In this document: piece after piece, positions 1 to 9,692 of the stretch | Layout: every line of letters begins with the position of its first letter | How positions within the stretch are numbered: position 1 is the stretch's first letter | Assembly (NCBI GenBank): GCA_017860345.1 | Contig: JAFNAV010000002.1 | Location: forward strand, 27,253-91,252 | DNA: 64,000 nucleotides | Direction of reading: 5' to 3' | Origin: Bacteroidota bacterium | GTDB lineage: Bacteria > Bacteroidota > Bacteroidia > Bacteroidales > Paludibacteraceae | The notes under the pieces: generated by a model | What the model was told of the DNA's origin: nothing | What the model saw: the letters and a program-made list of their open reading frames with translations, nothing else | Databases searched by the model: none | Translations under genes and position numbers: made by a program

Positions 1-217
1 AGAATTGAATGCCGGCACAACAAACCGCCTTTCTTTACACCTGTTTCTTACTGGCTGATACCTAATTTGAGGTATTAAAAAATGCCATAACAATGGTATT
101 CTATTTCTTGATAATAAGGCTCATATTTGTATTCATATAAAACTGACTAATAAATAATCTCTTGATGTAGTTATTTTATTGGTCTGAATATTCAATTAAA
201 AAATTCAATAAAAAACT

Positions 218-799
218 ATGAGTACAATTTTAAACGAAGTTTTAAACGCTAACAAAGAGTATGCTTATACATTTGGAGCCAAAGCCGATTTATCGCTGCC
301 ACCAGCACGCAGATTTGCCATTCTCACCTGTATGGATGCCCGGCTTGATCCGGCAAAATATGCAGGTTTGGCCGAGGGTGACGCTCACGTAATACGAAAT
401 GCAGGTGGACGAGCCAGCGACGATGCCATCCGATCATTAATTATTTCGTACAAACTACTGGGCACACGGGAGTGGTTTGTTATACATCATACCGACTGTG
501 GCATGGAGTTTTTTACTGATGAGCTTATGGGTGATTTACTCCAACAAAGCCTTGAAACAGCAGCTCTTACCGAAGAAGGTTTTAAGGATGTAGGAGATGG
601 CCCGGGTTCAACTGAGGGTAAATACATCAAATGGCTTACAATAAGCGACCGTTTTAAGAGTGTAACAGAAGATGTATCACGCATTAAAAATCATCCATTA
701 GTACCTTTGGCAATACCGGTATATGGTTATATTTACGATGTAAAAAGCGGTAAGTTAATAGAAGTTCCCGAAGCTACCGAAGCCGGAAAGGCGCGATAA
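218..799 (+). CDS. Beta-class carbonic anhydrase
   Basis: This 193-residue protein is predicted to interconvert CO2 and bicarbonate in the cytoplasm. The beta-class zinc ligands are visible: C38 in the CMDAR motif, with the D40/R42 dyad beside it, and H91 and C94 in HHTDCGM. The length fits the short single-domain beta-CA type (Pfam Pro_CA), and there is no signal peptide. The ATG follows an A-rich stretch with no Shine-Dalgarno sequence. It stands alone; the next strong terminator downstream lies past a small leader ORF at 909. Family assignment is firm; the physiological role (bicarbonate supply or pH) is inferred. Confidence 0.93.
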   Translation: MSTILNEVLNANKEYAYTFGAKADLSLPPARRFAILTCMDARLDPAKYAGLAEGDAHVIRNAGGRASDDAIRSLIISYKLLGTREWFVIHHTDCGMEFFTDELMGDLLQQSLETAALTEEGFKDVGDGPGSTEGKYIKWLTISDRFKSVTEDVSRIKNHPLVPLAIPVYGYIYDVKSGKLIEVPEATEAGKAR

Positions 800-876
800 T
801 CTTTAACTATTGTATACCATATTCAGGGTATATAAAATCACATCATAATGGTATTTCACCATTGAAATTCAGTTGC

Positions 877-884
877 TATTTTTG
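877..884 (+). promoter_or_regulatory. Bacteroidota -7 box upstream of the Cys/Met leader ORF
   Basis: TATTTTTG matches the TAnnTTTG -7 consensus, and TTTC (854-857) sits 19 bases upstream as a near-match to the -33 TTTG. The predicted transcript start, around 890, lies about 20 bases before the leader ORF at 909. This suggests the leader, terminator and sulfhydrylase form one transcription unit separate from the carbonic anhydrase gene. Confidence 0.55.
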
Positions 885-908
885 CAATGTAATCAAACAA
901 AAAGAAAA

Positions 909-965
909 ATGAAATATATAAGTGTAAATATGATAATGTGTTGTTTCATGTGCCGCAAGCAGTGA
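909..965 (+). CDS. Putative Cys/Met-rich regulatory leader peptide (18 aa)
   Basis: A short ORF too small for the ORF track encodes MKYISVNMIMCCFMCRKQ. Three of 18 residues are Cys (codons at 939, 942 and 951) and four are Met, packed into the last half before a TGA stop at 963. It starts just after a -7 box, is preceded by an A-rich stretch, and is followed 40 bases after its stop by a strong intrinsic terminator. The next gene is an O-acetylhomoserine sulfhydrylase. This is the layout of a ribosome-mediated attenuator that senses charged tRNA-Cys and/or tRNA-Met. I do not know of a characterised homolog, so the function is inference from composition and position. Confidence 0.6.
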   Translation: MKYISVNMIMCCFMCRKQ

Positions 966-1058
966 GCCGAACCATTATTGTATTATAAACACTACATAAT
1001 AATATAAAAACAGTTGGTCGGTAATCAAGCAAACGACCAACTGTTTTTTTTATGGTTC
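966..1058 (+). promoter_or_regulatory. Putative attenuator: terminator with competing antiterminator pairing
   Basis: A 12-bp perfect stem (1009-1020 with 1034-1045) followed by a T run to 1051 is a textbook intrinsic terminator. Directly after the leader stop codon, CCGAACCA (967-974) can pair with TGGTCGG (1015-1021), which is part of the terminator 5' arm, leaving one bulged A. A ribosome at the leader stop would cover 967-974; one stalled at the Cys codons (939-953) would leave it free. In addition GAACCAT (969-975) is exactly complementary to ATGGTTC (1052-1058). The terminator is solid; the switching model is inferred. Confidence 0.6.
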
Positions 1059-1136
1059 TACACCAAAACCGTTTTTCTGAATTAAATCATACATGTGTTA
1101 TTCGTTTTATCAAAAATCTCTTTCTGAAATTACAGT

Positions 1137-1164
1137 AGTTGCTCCGATGTGAATCGGGGCAACT
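1137..1164. repeat. Hairpin with GTGA loop, copy 1 of a CGATGYGAATCG hairpin pair
   Basis: AGTTGCTCCGAT pairs with ATCGGGGCAACT (12 bp including one G-T pair) around a GTGA loop, a GNRA tetraloop in RNA. There is no T run, so it is not an obvious terminator. The tip sequence CCGATGYGAATCG recurs in the hairpin at 2816-2867 on the other side of the sulfhydrylase gene. Confidence 0.6.
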
Positions 1165-1283
1165 GCAAAATTCAAAACCCGGTTTTTGTCAATCCATTGA
1201 ATATCGGAGATAAAAAAAGTTGTTTTTTGGAGGATACATGTAAACAGACTAAAAAATTGATATACAAATTATAATTCAATTAA

Positions 1284-2699
<1,416 letters not shown>

Positions 2700-2815
2700 T
2701 AAAAATGCCCGGGTTGCAGGTCAATAACTAACAACAAACAAATACTTGGCCTGCACCATCAACATAAATTAGGTTTTAGTTTTTTATTAGTTACGTTGTA
2801 TTTTCTTGTTTTTTC

Positions 2816-2867
2816 AGTTATTTATAGTTTTCTACCGATGCGAATCGTAGGGAAACTATAAATAACT
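2816..2867. repeat. Long hairpin with GCGA loop, copy 2 of the hairpin pair
   Basis: Two 24-base arms (2816-2839 and 2844-2867) pair through 15 perfect outer base pairs, a short imperfect zone and a CGAT/ATCG tip closed by a GCGA loop. It lies between the sulfhydrylase stop (2699) and the LuxR regulator (2946). No T run follows on the plus strand, so simple termination is unlikely. The tip matches copy 1 at 1137-1164. The rest of 2700-2945 shows no gene. Confidence 0.65.
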
Positions 2868-2945
2868 AAACTTTTACACATAGCGGTATTATATTTTTTT
2901 TAAGTAATAATATATTCCTTGTTCGCTTTTAAACAGTAACTCTTC

Positions 2946-3608
2946 ATGAATAAAAGTTCCTTTATTATTGCTGAAAGTAATATCTTATACAGTTTGGGGC
3001 TAAATGCCCTTATTCATGAGCGCATCCACAATGCTACCGTTATAAACGTTTCGGGCTTCGCCGAAATTAACAATGCTCTGTTATCAACTCCTGAGTCTGT
3101 CGTTATTGTTGATATGGATTCATTCAACAATAAACAGCTTGATTTTTTTTCGATGACTTCGTCAAAATTTACAGGAAGCAATTGGCTATTCATTTCCGAG
3201 ATTGCCCGCGAAGCGCAACTTATTGAACTTAACAGAGCAATTAACCACGCAAATTTTGTGCTTAAAACCAATGATTACGATGTTATATCCACAGCTATAG
3301 TAAATACGGCCAAAGGAATGAGGTATTTTTGTAGCGAAGCTTTACAAATTATCATGGAGGAGCATAACAGAAAAAAAACTACAGAGCCCAAAAAGCATGT
3401 GCTCACAGGCACTGAGCTGGAGCTTATTCAGCTATTTGCTATGGGTAAAACTGCCAAGGAGGTGGCCGTAATCCGCACGTCGAGTTATCACACCATCAAT
3501 ACCCATCGCAAGAATATCTTCCGAAAATTAGAGATTAACAACATTCAGGAACTTATCAAGTACGCTTTAAAGCATAATTTACTTGATTTGACCGAATATT
3601 ACATCTGA
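2946..3608 (+). CDS. LuxR/NarL-type response regulator
   Basis: This 220-residue protein has a receiver-like N-terminal half with a possible phospho-acceptor D56 (VVIVDMD). The usual acidic pair near the N-terminus is reduced to AES (E10). A LuxR-type helix-turn-helix fills the C-terminal third (about 150-215: LTGTELELIQLFAMGKTAKEV). It is a clear paralog of the regulator at 5418-6071: both share the layout, the TNTHRKNIFRK-like recognition region and the final EYYI. No histidine kinase lies nearby. Target genes are unknown. Confidence 0.85.
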   Translation: MNKSSFIIAESNILYSLGLNALIHERIHNATVINVSGFAEINNALLSTPESVVIVDMDSFNNKQLDFFSMTSSKFTGSNWLFISEIAREAQLIELNRAINHANFVLKTNDYDVISTAIVNTAKGMRYFCSEALQIIMEEHNRKKTTEPKKHVLTGTELELIQLFAMGKTAKEVAVIRTSSYHTINTHRKNIFRKLEINNIQELIKYALKHNLLDLTEYYI

Positions 3609-3621
3609 TTTAATCAGGTTC

Positions 3622-4146
3622 TCAGATCGAATACAATAAATCCAACCCTTGCTGCCAACTATAATGCCCCGATGCGGCATTAATATGTCCGGCTTGTCCG
3701 ATATTGATAAATTTACTACCCCACTTTTGAGCATAATATTCGGCAGTATTTATGGCAACCCACGGATCGTTGGTACTTGAAACCACAATGGTAGGAAAAT
3801 TTATTGGCGTTATAGGATTATGGTTGGTGAGGATATGCAGTTCCTTGCGAACAACATCTATATCAGGAGGCGCCACAAGAAGAGCCCCCTTAATTTTTTT
3901 ACGGTACCTGCGTGCCCATTCGGCCACCGTAAGGCAACCTAAGCTGTGAGCCGCAAGAACCACGCTATCGGGCTGATAAGCCGAAATCACCTCATCTATA
4001 TTTTCTACCCACTGGTCAATATCCGGCGAGTCCCAATTATGCTGTTCAATCCTTGTTATATGCTGTTGCGTTTTTTCAAACCAGGTCTGCCAATGTTCTG
4101 CACCAGAGCCTCCCAAGCCGGGCACTGTAAAATAATTAATCATCAT
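3622..4146 (-). CDS. RBBP9/YdeN-type serine alpha/beta hydrolase
   Basis: A small single-domain hydrolase (Pfam Ser_hydrolase, RBBP9-like). The nucleophile is in LAAHSLGC, the acid in SSTNDPW and the histidine in GQAGHINAASGH, the full triad of this family. The ORF track starts at 4209, but the family's N-terminus (INYFTVPGLGGSGAEHW) points to the ATG at 4146 or 4143, giving about 174 residues. The gene stands alone and converges with the LuxR gene at 3608. Substrate unknown. Confidence 0.85.
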   Translation of the reverse strand: MMINYFTVPGLGGSGAEHWQTWFEKTQQHITRIEQHNWDSPDIDQWVENIDEVISAYQPDSVVLAAHSLGCLTVAEWARRYRKKIKGALLVAPPDIDVVRKELHILTNHNPITPINFPTIVVSSTNDPWVAINTAEYYAQKWGSKFINIGQAGHINAASGHYSWQQGLDLLYSI

Positions 4147-4248
4147 TCTATACCTTTTTTCAAAAATTATTTGTACTGCAAATTTCGCAATTTCGGATGC
4201 GGTACACAATCACTGCGGCATGGTATTTTTGTACCGTGTTTATGGTAT

Positions 4249-4282
4249 AAAAAAAGCCGGAGCTAAAAGAACGCTCCGACTT
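4249..4282 (-). terminator. Intrinsic terminator of mnmA
   Basis: On the minus strand AAGTCGGAGC pairs with GCTCCGGCTT (one G-T pair) and is followed by a run of seven T. It lies 25 bases past the mnmA stop. Confidence 0.85.
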
Positions 4283-4306
4283 CTAAAACGAAATATCGTT
4301 AGATTA

Positions 4307-5368
4307 TTATTTTATCTCACCACTTCCTATACATATGCGCGAATCGGCATCGTATATCACCCCAAACTGTCCCGGGGCAATTCCCTGCAACCTTTCCTCC
4401 GAAACCAGATGATATCCTTTGTCAGTATTGAAAATCCTGCCACGTGTAAACTCCGGCGTATGACGTATTTTGAAAGTAACATCAGCGCCATTGGCAGCAT
4501 CTACCCATACATTATCTGTTATAAAATGGAAATCCTGCATGGTAAGCTCATAGCCATATTGAGCTTCTGCATCAAAGCCCTTGGATGCCCACACTATATT
4601 AGCATCTACATCCTTGCGAATTACGTACCACGGACCACCCGATAGCCCCAAACCTTTGCGCTGACCTACCGTATGAAACCAGTATCCTTTGTGCGTTCCT
4701 AATATTTTTCCGGTTTCCAACTCTACAATCGGACCTTCTTTTTCGCCCAGATAACGCCGGATAAAATCATTATAGTTCACCTTCCCCAAAAAACATATAC
4801 CCTGACTATCAGGACGTTTTGAGCTTGGAAGTTTTGCTTTCAACGCTATCTCGCGTACCTCGCTTTTCATCAGATGCCCAATAGGAAACATCAGTTTTGA
4901 TACCTGAAGATAATTAATCTGAGCCAAAAAGTCGGTTTGATCTTTTATAGGATCTTTGGCAGTCGACAAGTATGTTTTTCCATCTGCCTCCGTAGTAGTG
5001 GCGTAATGCCCGGTAGCCGTTTTATCAAACTCCTTCCCTACCCGCTGCTCAAATACACCAAATTTAATCAACTTATTGCACATCACATCAGGATTTGGGG
5101 TAAGCCCCTGCTTCACTTTCCTTATCGTATAATCCACCACATTGTCCCAATAATCCTTGTGCAAATCAACCACCTCAAGCTTACATCCATACTTATGGGC
5201 TATAAGCGTAGCCATCTCTATATCTTCTTCCGACGAACAATGCAGTAATTCATCATCGTCCATACCTATTTTGATATAAAACAAAGTAGGACGATAACCT
5301 GACTCGCAAAGCTGGTGAACCACTACCGAACTATCAACCCCGCCTGATAATAAAGCTGCAATATTCAT
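4307..5368 (-). CDS. mnmA: tRNA-specific 2-thiouridylase MnmA
   Basis: This enzyme activates U34 of Lys, Glu and Gln tRNAs with ATP and inserts sulfur to form 2-thiouridine. The PP-loop SGGVDSS lies at residues 8-14, the nucleophilic cysteine is C97 in [12 protein letters not shown], and the second catalytic cysteine is C192 in DSQGICFLG. At 353 residues it has the family length, with the central and C-terminal beta domains following. The sulfur probably comes from a cysteine desulfurase; sufS lies in this window at 47 kb, but the delivery route is not shown. The gene has its own terminator and sits between the two LuxR paralogs. Confidence 0.97.
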   Translation of the reverse strand: MNIAALLSGGVDSSVVVHQLCESGYRPTLFYIKIGMDDDELLHCSSEEDIEMATLIAHKYGCKLEVVDLHKDYWDNVVDYTIRKVKQGLTPNPDVMCNKLIKFGVFEQRVGKEFDKTATGHYATTTEADGKTYLSTAKDPIKDQTDFLAQINYLQVSKLMFPIGHLMKSEVREIALKAKLPSSKRPDSQGICFLGKVNYNDFIRRYLGEKEGPIVELETGKILGTHKGYWFHTVGQRKGLGLSGGPWYVIRKDVDANIVWASKGFDAEAQYGYELTMQDFHFITDNVWVDAANGADVTFKIRHTPEFTRGRIFNTDKGYHLVSEERLQGIAPGQFGVIYDADSRICIGSGEIK

Positions 5369-5417
5369 TTAATTCCTTAATACTGTATTATTTAAAAAAA
5401 ATCAATTGGCTAAAAAA

Positions 5418-6071
5418 TCAGATATAATATTCAGCCATATCCACTATTCCGGCCCTCATCGCATATTTTGTGGCCTCATGGATATTATTTACTTCTATTT
5501 TCCTGAAAATATTTTTTCTGTGCGTCATAATGGTATGAACGCTTACAAACCGCTTTGCAGCTATTTCCTTGGTAGTTTTACCCAGCGCCATTTCCTTCAG
5601 AATTTCCTGTTCGGTGCCGGTAAGCACCTGTTTGTGCTGATCATTGCTGGTTTTACGACTGCTATCCAGCAAAATATTGCTCACAAAATTACAAATATAC
5701 CGGTTGCCCTTGATGGCTTCCTTTAAGCCTGTAGTAATTTCATCAGCCGAGCAATCTTTCATCAACACACTTACCGAATGAGAATTAAACAACAGGGTTC
5801 TCAAAAACTCATCGCTGAGCTCATCCGAAAACAATATCCAGTCAGTTTTCTCAAAACGACTCTGAATAATGATTAATTCACCGGCACTCTCAAAATCGAA
5901 TAAAGTATAATCAACAATAACAACAGCCTCCTGTTCGTTTTTCAACACATCTATCATCTCAGCTTTACCGCTTACCAACGCAATCTGAAAATTCTCGCTG
6001 ATTTGGCGAAGCAAAAAAGTAAGTCCGCAGCGCGATATGTCCTGATTATCCGCAATAATTATTTTTCTCAT
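5418..6071 (-). CDS. LuxR/NarL-type response regulator
   Basis: A 217-residue paralog of the 2946-3608 protein. The receiver-like domain has D8 near the N-terminus (IIIADNQD), D54 as likely phospho-acceptor (VVIVDYT) and a lysine before the last helix (VLMKDCSADEI), as in NarL-type receivers. The LuxR helix-turn-helix follows (LTGTEQEILKEMALGKTTKEIA), and the protein ends in AEYYI. It lies directly downstream of the T9SS operon but behind a hairpin terminator and its own -7 box at 6120-6127. A role in T9SS control is possible by proximity only. Confidence 0.87.
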   Translation of the reverse strand: MRKIIIADNQDISRCGLTFLLRQISENFQIALVSGKAEMIDVLKNEQEAVVIVDYTLFDFESAGELIIIQSRFEKTDWILFSDELSDEFLRTLLFNSHSVSVLMKDCSADEITTGLKEAIKGNRYICNFVSNILLDSSRKTSNDQHKQVLTGTEQEILKEMALGKTTKEIAAKRFVSVHTIMTHRKNIFRKIEVNNIHEATKYAMRAGIVDMAEYYI

Positions 6072-6119
6072 ATCCTTTTTTTAATGAAAGAGCTTTAGAA
6101 AAAAACAAATGAACGCCTG

Positions 6120-6127
6120 CAAAGTTA
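6120..6127 (-). promoter_or_regulatory. -7 box for the LuxR regulator
   Basis: On the minus strand TAACTTTG fits TAnnTTTG, about 50 bases upstream of the regulator start at 6071. The upstream -33 element is weak. Confidence 0.4.
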
Positions 6128-6176
6128 GTTCATTTACAGAGAAAACTAAAATTAAGTTTCAATATACTTACAAAAT

Positions 6177-6222
6177 AATAACCGGACAAAACCAATAGTG
6201 ATATTGACCTTGTCCGGTTATT
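6177..6222 (-). terminator. Hairpin terminator after the por operon
   Basis: AATAACCGGACAA and TTGTCCGGTTATT form a perfect 13-bp stem 20 bases past the porN stop. The T content after the stem on the minus strand is modest (TTATTATTTTG read through the arm end), so termination may be partial. Confidence 0.7.
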
Positions 6223-6242
6223 AACAAATATCTTTTTTAGAA

Positions 6243-7202
6243 TCAATATTCCCAAAGATCCTGCTCTACGTTAAGCAGCTCAGTTTCAATACGTTTTTGT
6301 TCTTTTACAATTTGATCATGGGTATTATAAGCCTGTAGCAGCATTCGGTTGAATACATTGCTGTCGCCCAACAGATAACTTGAATATAATTGTTGAGCAA
6401 AGAACTCGTCATAAGTCATGCGTTGGCTATCGTTTCCGCTTGGCACCACATATTGCTTAGCCAGATAGGGTCGCAACTCGTCGAACAGATACCAACACAA
6501 TACCGAACTTTGCAGAAAGTTCCAGATAGCATCGCCCGATTTTGTTCTTCCGAGCAAATTTTGTCTGGTTACGTTTGATTCGTTGTAGATAAAAATCGGA
6601 GCAATACCAATAATTTTGGTGTACATACGCGAATAATGTTTGTTGAAAAACACAATTTCCTGTATCACAAATTTCATTTGTTTGCTGGCAAAATCCTCGT
6701 AGTTATATGAGCTGATAACATTCTGATTTGTTACCGGATCTTTTTCTATCAGGTAGCTTTTACGTACGGTTGTATTAGCCGAGTCCCAGTCGCAACTCAC
6801 ATAATAGTTTTTCAAACTATCAATCAGGATTTGTTTTCTGTAATCAGGTTGTACGTCCGATTCTATTTTTTCGTAAGCGGGTAACGGATTGGTGTCGCTT
6901 AGCGATGATTCCAGTATAAGGCGGAATAAGCTTTTGTATTTTTCGTTAGGCACTATCGGGAAATACAATTGGTTGTTCTGCTTGTCACGCATATCAATAA
7001 CCCTGTACACAATGCGCGACCACACAATATCATCCCAGCGGTGGTTGATGATGGCTATAGTATCTGCAAGCGCATCAATCTGTTCAGTTTGTATCGCTAC
7101 ATTTCCCTTTTTATCAAAAAAAGGTAGCGACCTGTCCTGTGCTGCTATATGATTAACAGACATTATCAATACTAATGATAATAACATCCAATATTTTTTC
7201 AT
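6243..7202 (-). CDS. porN: T9SS ring protein PorN/GldN
   Basis: This is the last gene of the type IX secretion core operon. The 319-residue protein has an N-terminal signal peptide (MKKYWMLLSLVLIMSVNHIAAQ) and the GldN-family body (DRSLPFFDKKG, DDIVWSRIVYRVIDMRDKQN). In known systems PorN partners PorK to form the large periplasmic ring under the outer membrane. It follows porM after 35 bases and is closed by the hairpin at 6177-6222. Identity is supported by both sequence and operon order. Confidence 0.95.
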   Translation of the reverse strand: MKKYWMLLSLVLIMSVNHIAAQDRSLPFFDKKGNVAIQTEQIDALADTIAIINHRWDDIVWSRIVYRVIDMRDKQNNQLYFPIVPNEKYKSLFRLILESSLSDTNPLPAYEKIESDVQPDYRKQILIDSLKNYYVSCDWDSANTTVRKSYLIEKDPVTNQNVISSYNYEDFASKQMKFVIQEIVFFNKHYSRMYTKIIGIAPIFIYNESNVTRQNLLGRTKSGDAIWNFLQSSVLCWYLFDELRPYLAKQYVVPSGNDSQRMTYDEFFAQQLYSSYLLGDSNVFNRMLLQAYNTHDQIVKEQKRIETELLNVEQDLWEY

Positions 7203-7237
7203 ATGCGAATTTTTAAAAAAGTCTATTATTTAAAACA

Positions 7238-8767
7238 TTACAATAATCTTACTACGATAGCTCCAAGATTCTGATTTACACCATCAGGCCCTACAGCAAC
7301 GATACTGCTCAATATCAGGTTTTTCCCCTTTGTTAACTTCGATAAGAATCCGGGATTTAATGAAGTGCCGTTCACCTGTTGCGGTGCAATTCCATCAACC
7401 AGCATGGTAAACGATACTACCCGGAATTTGGCCTGAATCAATGCATCCTGACCGTAACTGGCTACCATTACAGAGCCTCTGAGCTGATCCATAGTCATAG
7501 CGCCTCCCTGAGCCAGATCTCCGCCATGTGTCTGTATATAAGCTGTTGGCTTAGGCAATCGCTTAACACGATACAGGCCACCGCCCATTGGCATTGTTTT
7601 ATTACCAATTTTGCCATAAACGGATATGCGCATTTCGGAATCGGCTCCTGGATTAATCGTATATTTACCATGTCCCCGCGGTCTTACACTTCCACCCGAA
7701 GCATTTACGGTAATGTTTTCAGGAGCTATGCCAGCTACAGATATGCTAAAATTGTTGTCGATACCTCGATATACAACATTCAAGTCTTCGTTAGAAATGG
7801 TAGCCGAAGGCTCCATTACCATATAGTCGCTCGCAAATGGGAAAACGTTTACATTACCATCGTTTCCGGCCATGCGTATTTCACCTGAGATTTTTTTAGG
7901 TCCAACTGCACTTGCACCCACTTCGTACAGGTTTCCACTTAAGCGGCCTCCATTCACAAATACTTCAGGGACTTTCGTAGTATCCACAGCTGCAAGTACA
8001 ATTTGTGCACTATATTTATCACCTCTGAATACCATTTTGGAGTTTGGCACTACTATGGCTTCAATTTTATTTACCCTGAAATCCGCAACATCTGTCTGAC
8101 TCTTCAGAAACTGAACCACTTCGGCCTCTGATGCTCTTACATCATTCTGGTATTTGGTTAACATGGCAACCACTGCCGATACAGGCATCATTTCAAACAT
8201 TGAAATTTCCCAAGGCTTTACTTCTCCATCTTTACTGTATCTGGCGGGTCGGGTGTTAAATATCTCGCTGTACATTTTTTGCTTTCTTTCGTTTCCGTAC
8301 GATTCTTTTACAAGCAAATCACGGTAAGCTTCAATTTTTCGTTTCAACACTTTCCCATTTCCTTCCAGTATGGCATACTGACCCGGGGCATCCAGATTGT
8401 CGCGCGCCTCTATATCCCTTGCTTTGGGGTCGGCCTTGTCTTTATCTGCCAGTTTTACAATGTCTACTTTAAATTTTTCGATAAAATTATAAAGTTCGTC
8501 TGATTGTGTCTTTACCTGTTTAGCCTTATCCAACCACTCCTTTACTTTTACCGGATTTTTATCGTATAAATCCTGAAAATCCTGATAAAGTCCTTCGTTA
8601 CGCATTTCGGCCGACTCTATACTACTGTGCAGACTATTGTCTACCATAGTAAATCCATTAAGAATCTCATTCGATACATTTAATGCTAACATGGCTGTAA
8701 GCACCAAATACATCATCCCGATCATCTTTTGCCTCGTCGTTTCCGGACAGTTTTTTGCTCCACTCAT
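7238..8767 (-). CDS. porM: T9SS motor protein PorM/GldM
   Basis: A 509-residue inner-membrane protein with one N-terminal membrane helix (MIGMMYLVLTAMLALN) followed by a long periplasmic part. The family signature SGAKNCPETTRQKMIGMMYL is at the very start. In characterised systems PorM/GldM and PorL/GldL form the proton-driven motor, and the periplasmic domains of PorM span to the PorKN ring. The gene lies between porL and porN with short gaps, in the usual order. Confidence 0.96.
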   Translation of the reverse strand: MSGAKNCPETTRQKMIGMMYLVLTAMLALNVSNEILNGFTMVDNSLHSSIESAEMRNEGLYQDFQDLYDKNPVKVKEWLDKAKQVKTQSDELYNFIEKFKVDIVKLADKDKADPKARDIEARDNLDAPGQYAILEGNGKVLKRKIEAYRDLLVKESYGNERKQKMYSEIFNTRPARYSKDGEVKPWEISMFEMMPVSAVVAMLTKYQNDVRASEAEVVQFLKSQTDVADFRVNKIEAIVVPNSKMVFRGDKYSAQIVLAAVDTTKVPEVFVNGGRLSGNLYEVGASAVGPKKISGEIRMAGNDGNVNVFPFASDYMVMEPSATISNEDLNVVYRGIDNNFSISVAGIAPENITVNASGGSVRPRGHGKYTINPGADSEMRISVYGKIGNKTMPMGGGLYRVKRLPKPTAYIQTHGGDLAQGGAMTMDQLRGSVMVASYGQDALIQAKFRVVSFTMLVDGIAPQQVNGTSLNPGFLSKLTKGKNLILSSIVAVGPDGVNQNLGAIVVRLL

Positions 8768-8814
8768 TACTAAATACTTTTATTTTTTCAGAAATAGAAA
8801 ATAAATGTTACAAC

Positions 8815-9669
8815 TCAACTCAAGGCATTTAACATATTTCCATATACTGCGTTTAAGTCAGCTACTTGTTTCGACAGTTTCTCGGTTCCTGATTTATAGC
8901 TTTCGGTATGATTACCGGCAATTACAACAGCATCTTTCATCTTTTGTACGTTAGTCAGCACCTTGCCTAATTCATCGTTTACCAGTTGTACTGATTCTGT
9001 TTGCTTGTTCAGCCCTTCGGACTGAGCCTGTATGTTTTTAATTTGAATTTCGTACAGCGAATTTATAGATGACAAATTTTTGTTGATATCATCGATCCTT
9101 ACTGCATACGATTTTGTGTTTTTATCAACCGCATCCATGGATAAGGTTACATTTTGGTATGAAGCATTTAACGACTCTGTATGCGCGTTCAAAGTATTCT
9201 GACTATTTACGAATTTTGAAGTAGACTCTGAAGCACTATCAAAGGTTTTCACCAATTTCTCGCTGGATGCTGCCAGTTTATCGAGCGACGAAAGATGCTC
9301 AACAGACTCGGCAAACTTATCAATACCTGCGGTCAGCTTATGTGTATCAACAGGTGCCGACACAGTAGTTGCTACGGGAGCAGGTGCTTTTACTGCAGCA
9401 CTATTCAATGTTTCCTTAGCGCTTTCAAAATCGAAGATTCGGCTCCAGTCAAATTCTTTGTGAGGTTTGTCTAACGCACCGAGGGCGAACAAAAAAGCTT
9501 CGACACCCATACCGACACCTAAAATAGCACCTCCCCATGAGGTATGAAGAATTTTTCCCATTGCACCGACAATAACAATAGATGCTCCTAAACTATAGAC
9601 AACACCAACAATTCGTCGGATTTTATATGAGTTCCACCATAGGTCAAACTTTGATTGATTTTCAGACAT
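8815..9669 (-). CDS. porL: T9SS motor protein PorL/GldL
   Basis: This 284-residue protein has two membrane helices near the N-terminus (about residues 20-40, VGVVYSLGASIVIVGAMGKIL, and 45-65, GGAILGVGMGVEAFLFALGAL). A long Ser/Lys/Asn-rich cytoplasmic part follows, predicted to be coiled coil. GldL/PorL proteins form the stator-like ring around the PorM helix. It sits between porK and porM with gaps of 23 and 47 bases. Confidence 0.95.
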   Translation of the reverse strand: MSENQSKFDLWWNSYKIRRIVGVVYSLGASIVIVGAMGKILHTSWGGAILGVGMGVEAFLFALGALDKPHKEFDWSRIFDFESAKETLNSAAVKAPAPVATTVSAPVDTHKLTAGIDKFAESVEHLSSLDKLAASSEKLVKTFDSASESTSKFVNSQNTLNAHTESLNASYQNVTLSMDAVDKNTKSYAVRIDDINKNLSSINSLYEIQIKNIQAQSEGLNKQTESVQLVNDELGKVLTNVQKMKDAVVIAGNHTESYKSGTEKLSKQVADLNAVYGNMLNALS

Positions 9670-9692
9670 AATATTTCTGCTTTTATTAAGTA

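Noticed and set aside
1-217. Possible 3' end of an upstream gene (frame 2 ends in a stop at 57)
   Set aside because: Only about 18 codons are visible and no family can be recognised; no promoter or hairpin was convincing either.
487-684. Minus-strand ORF inside the carbonic anhydrase gene
   Set aside because: Shadow of a well-supported beta-carbonic anhydrase on the plus strand; no motif of its own.
1006-1051. Terminator read only as the end of the carbonic anhydrase transcript
   Set aside because: Possible, but a -7 box and a Cys-rich ORF lie between the carbonic anhydrase stop and the hairpin, so an attenuator for the downstream gene explains more.
4220-4645. 141-residue plus-strand ORF over the mnmA end
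   Set aside because: Overlaps mnmA and its terminator; composition is that of an antisense shadow.
7379-7888. 169-residue plus-strand ORF inside porM
   Set aside because: Lies wholly within porM on the other strand and has no recognisable domain.
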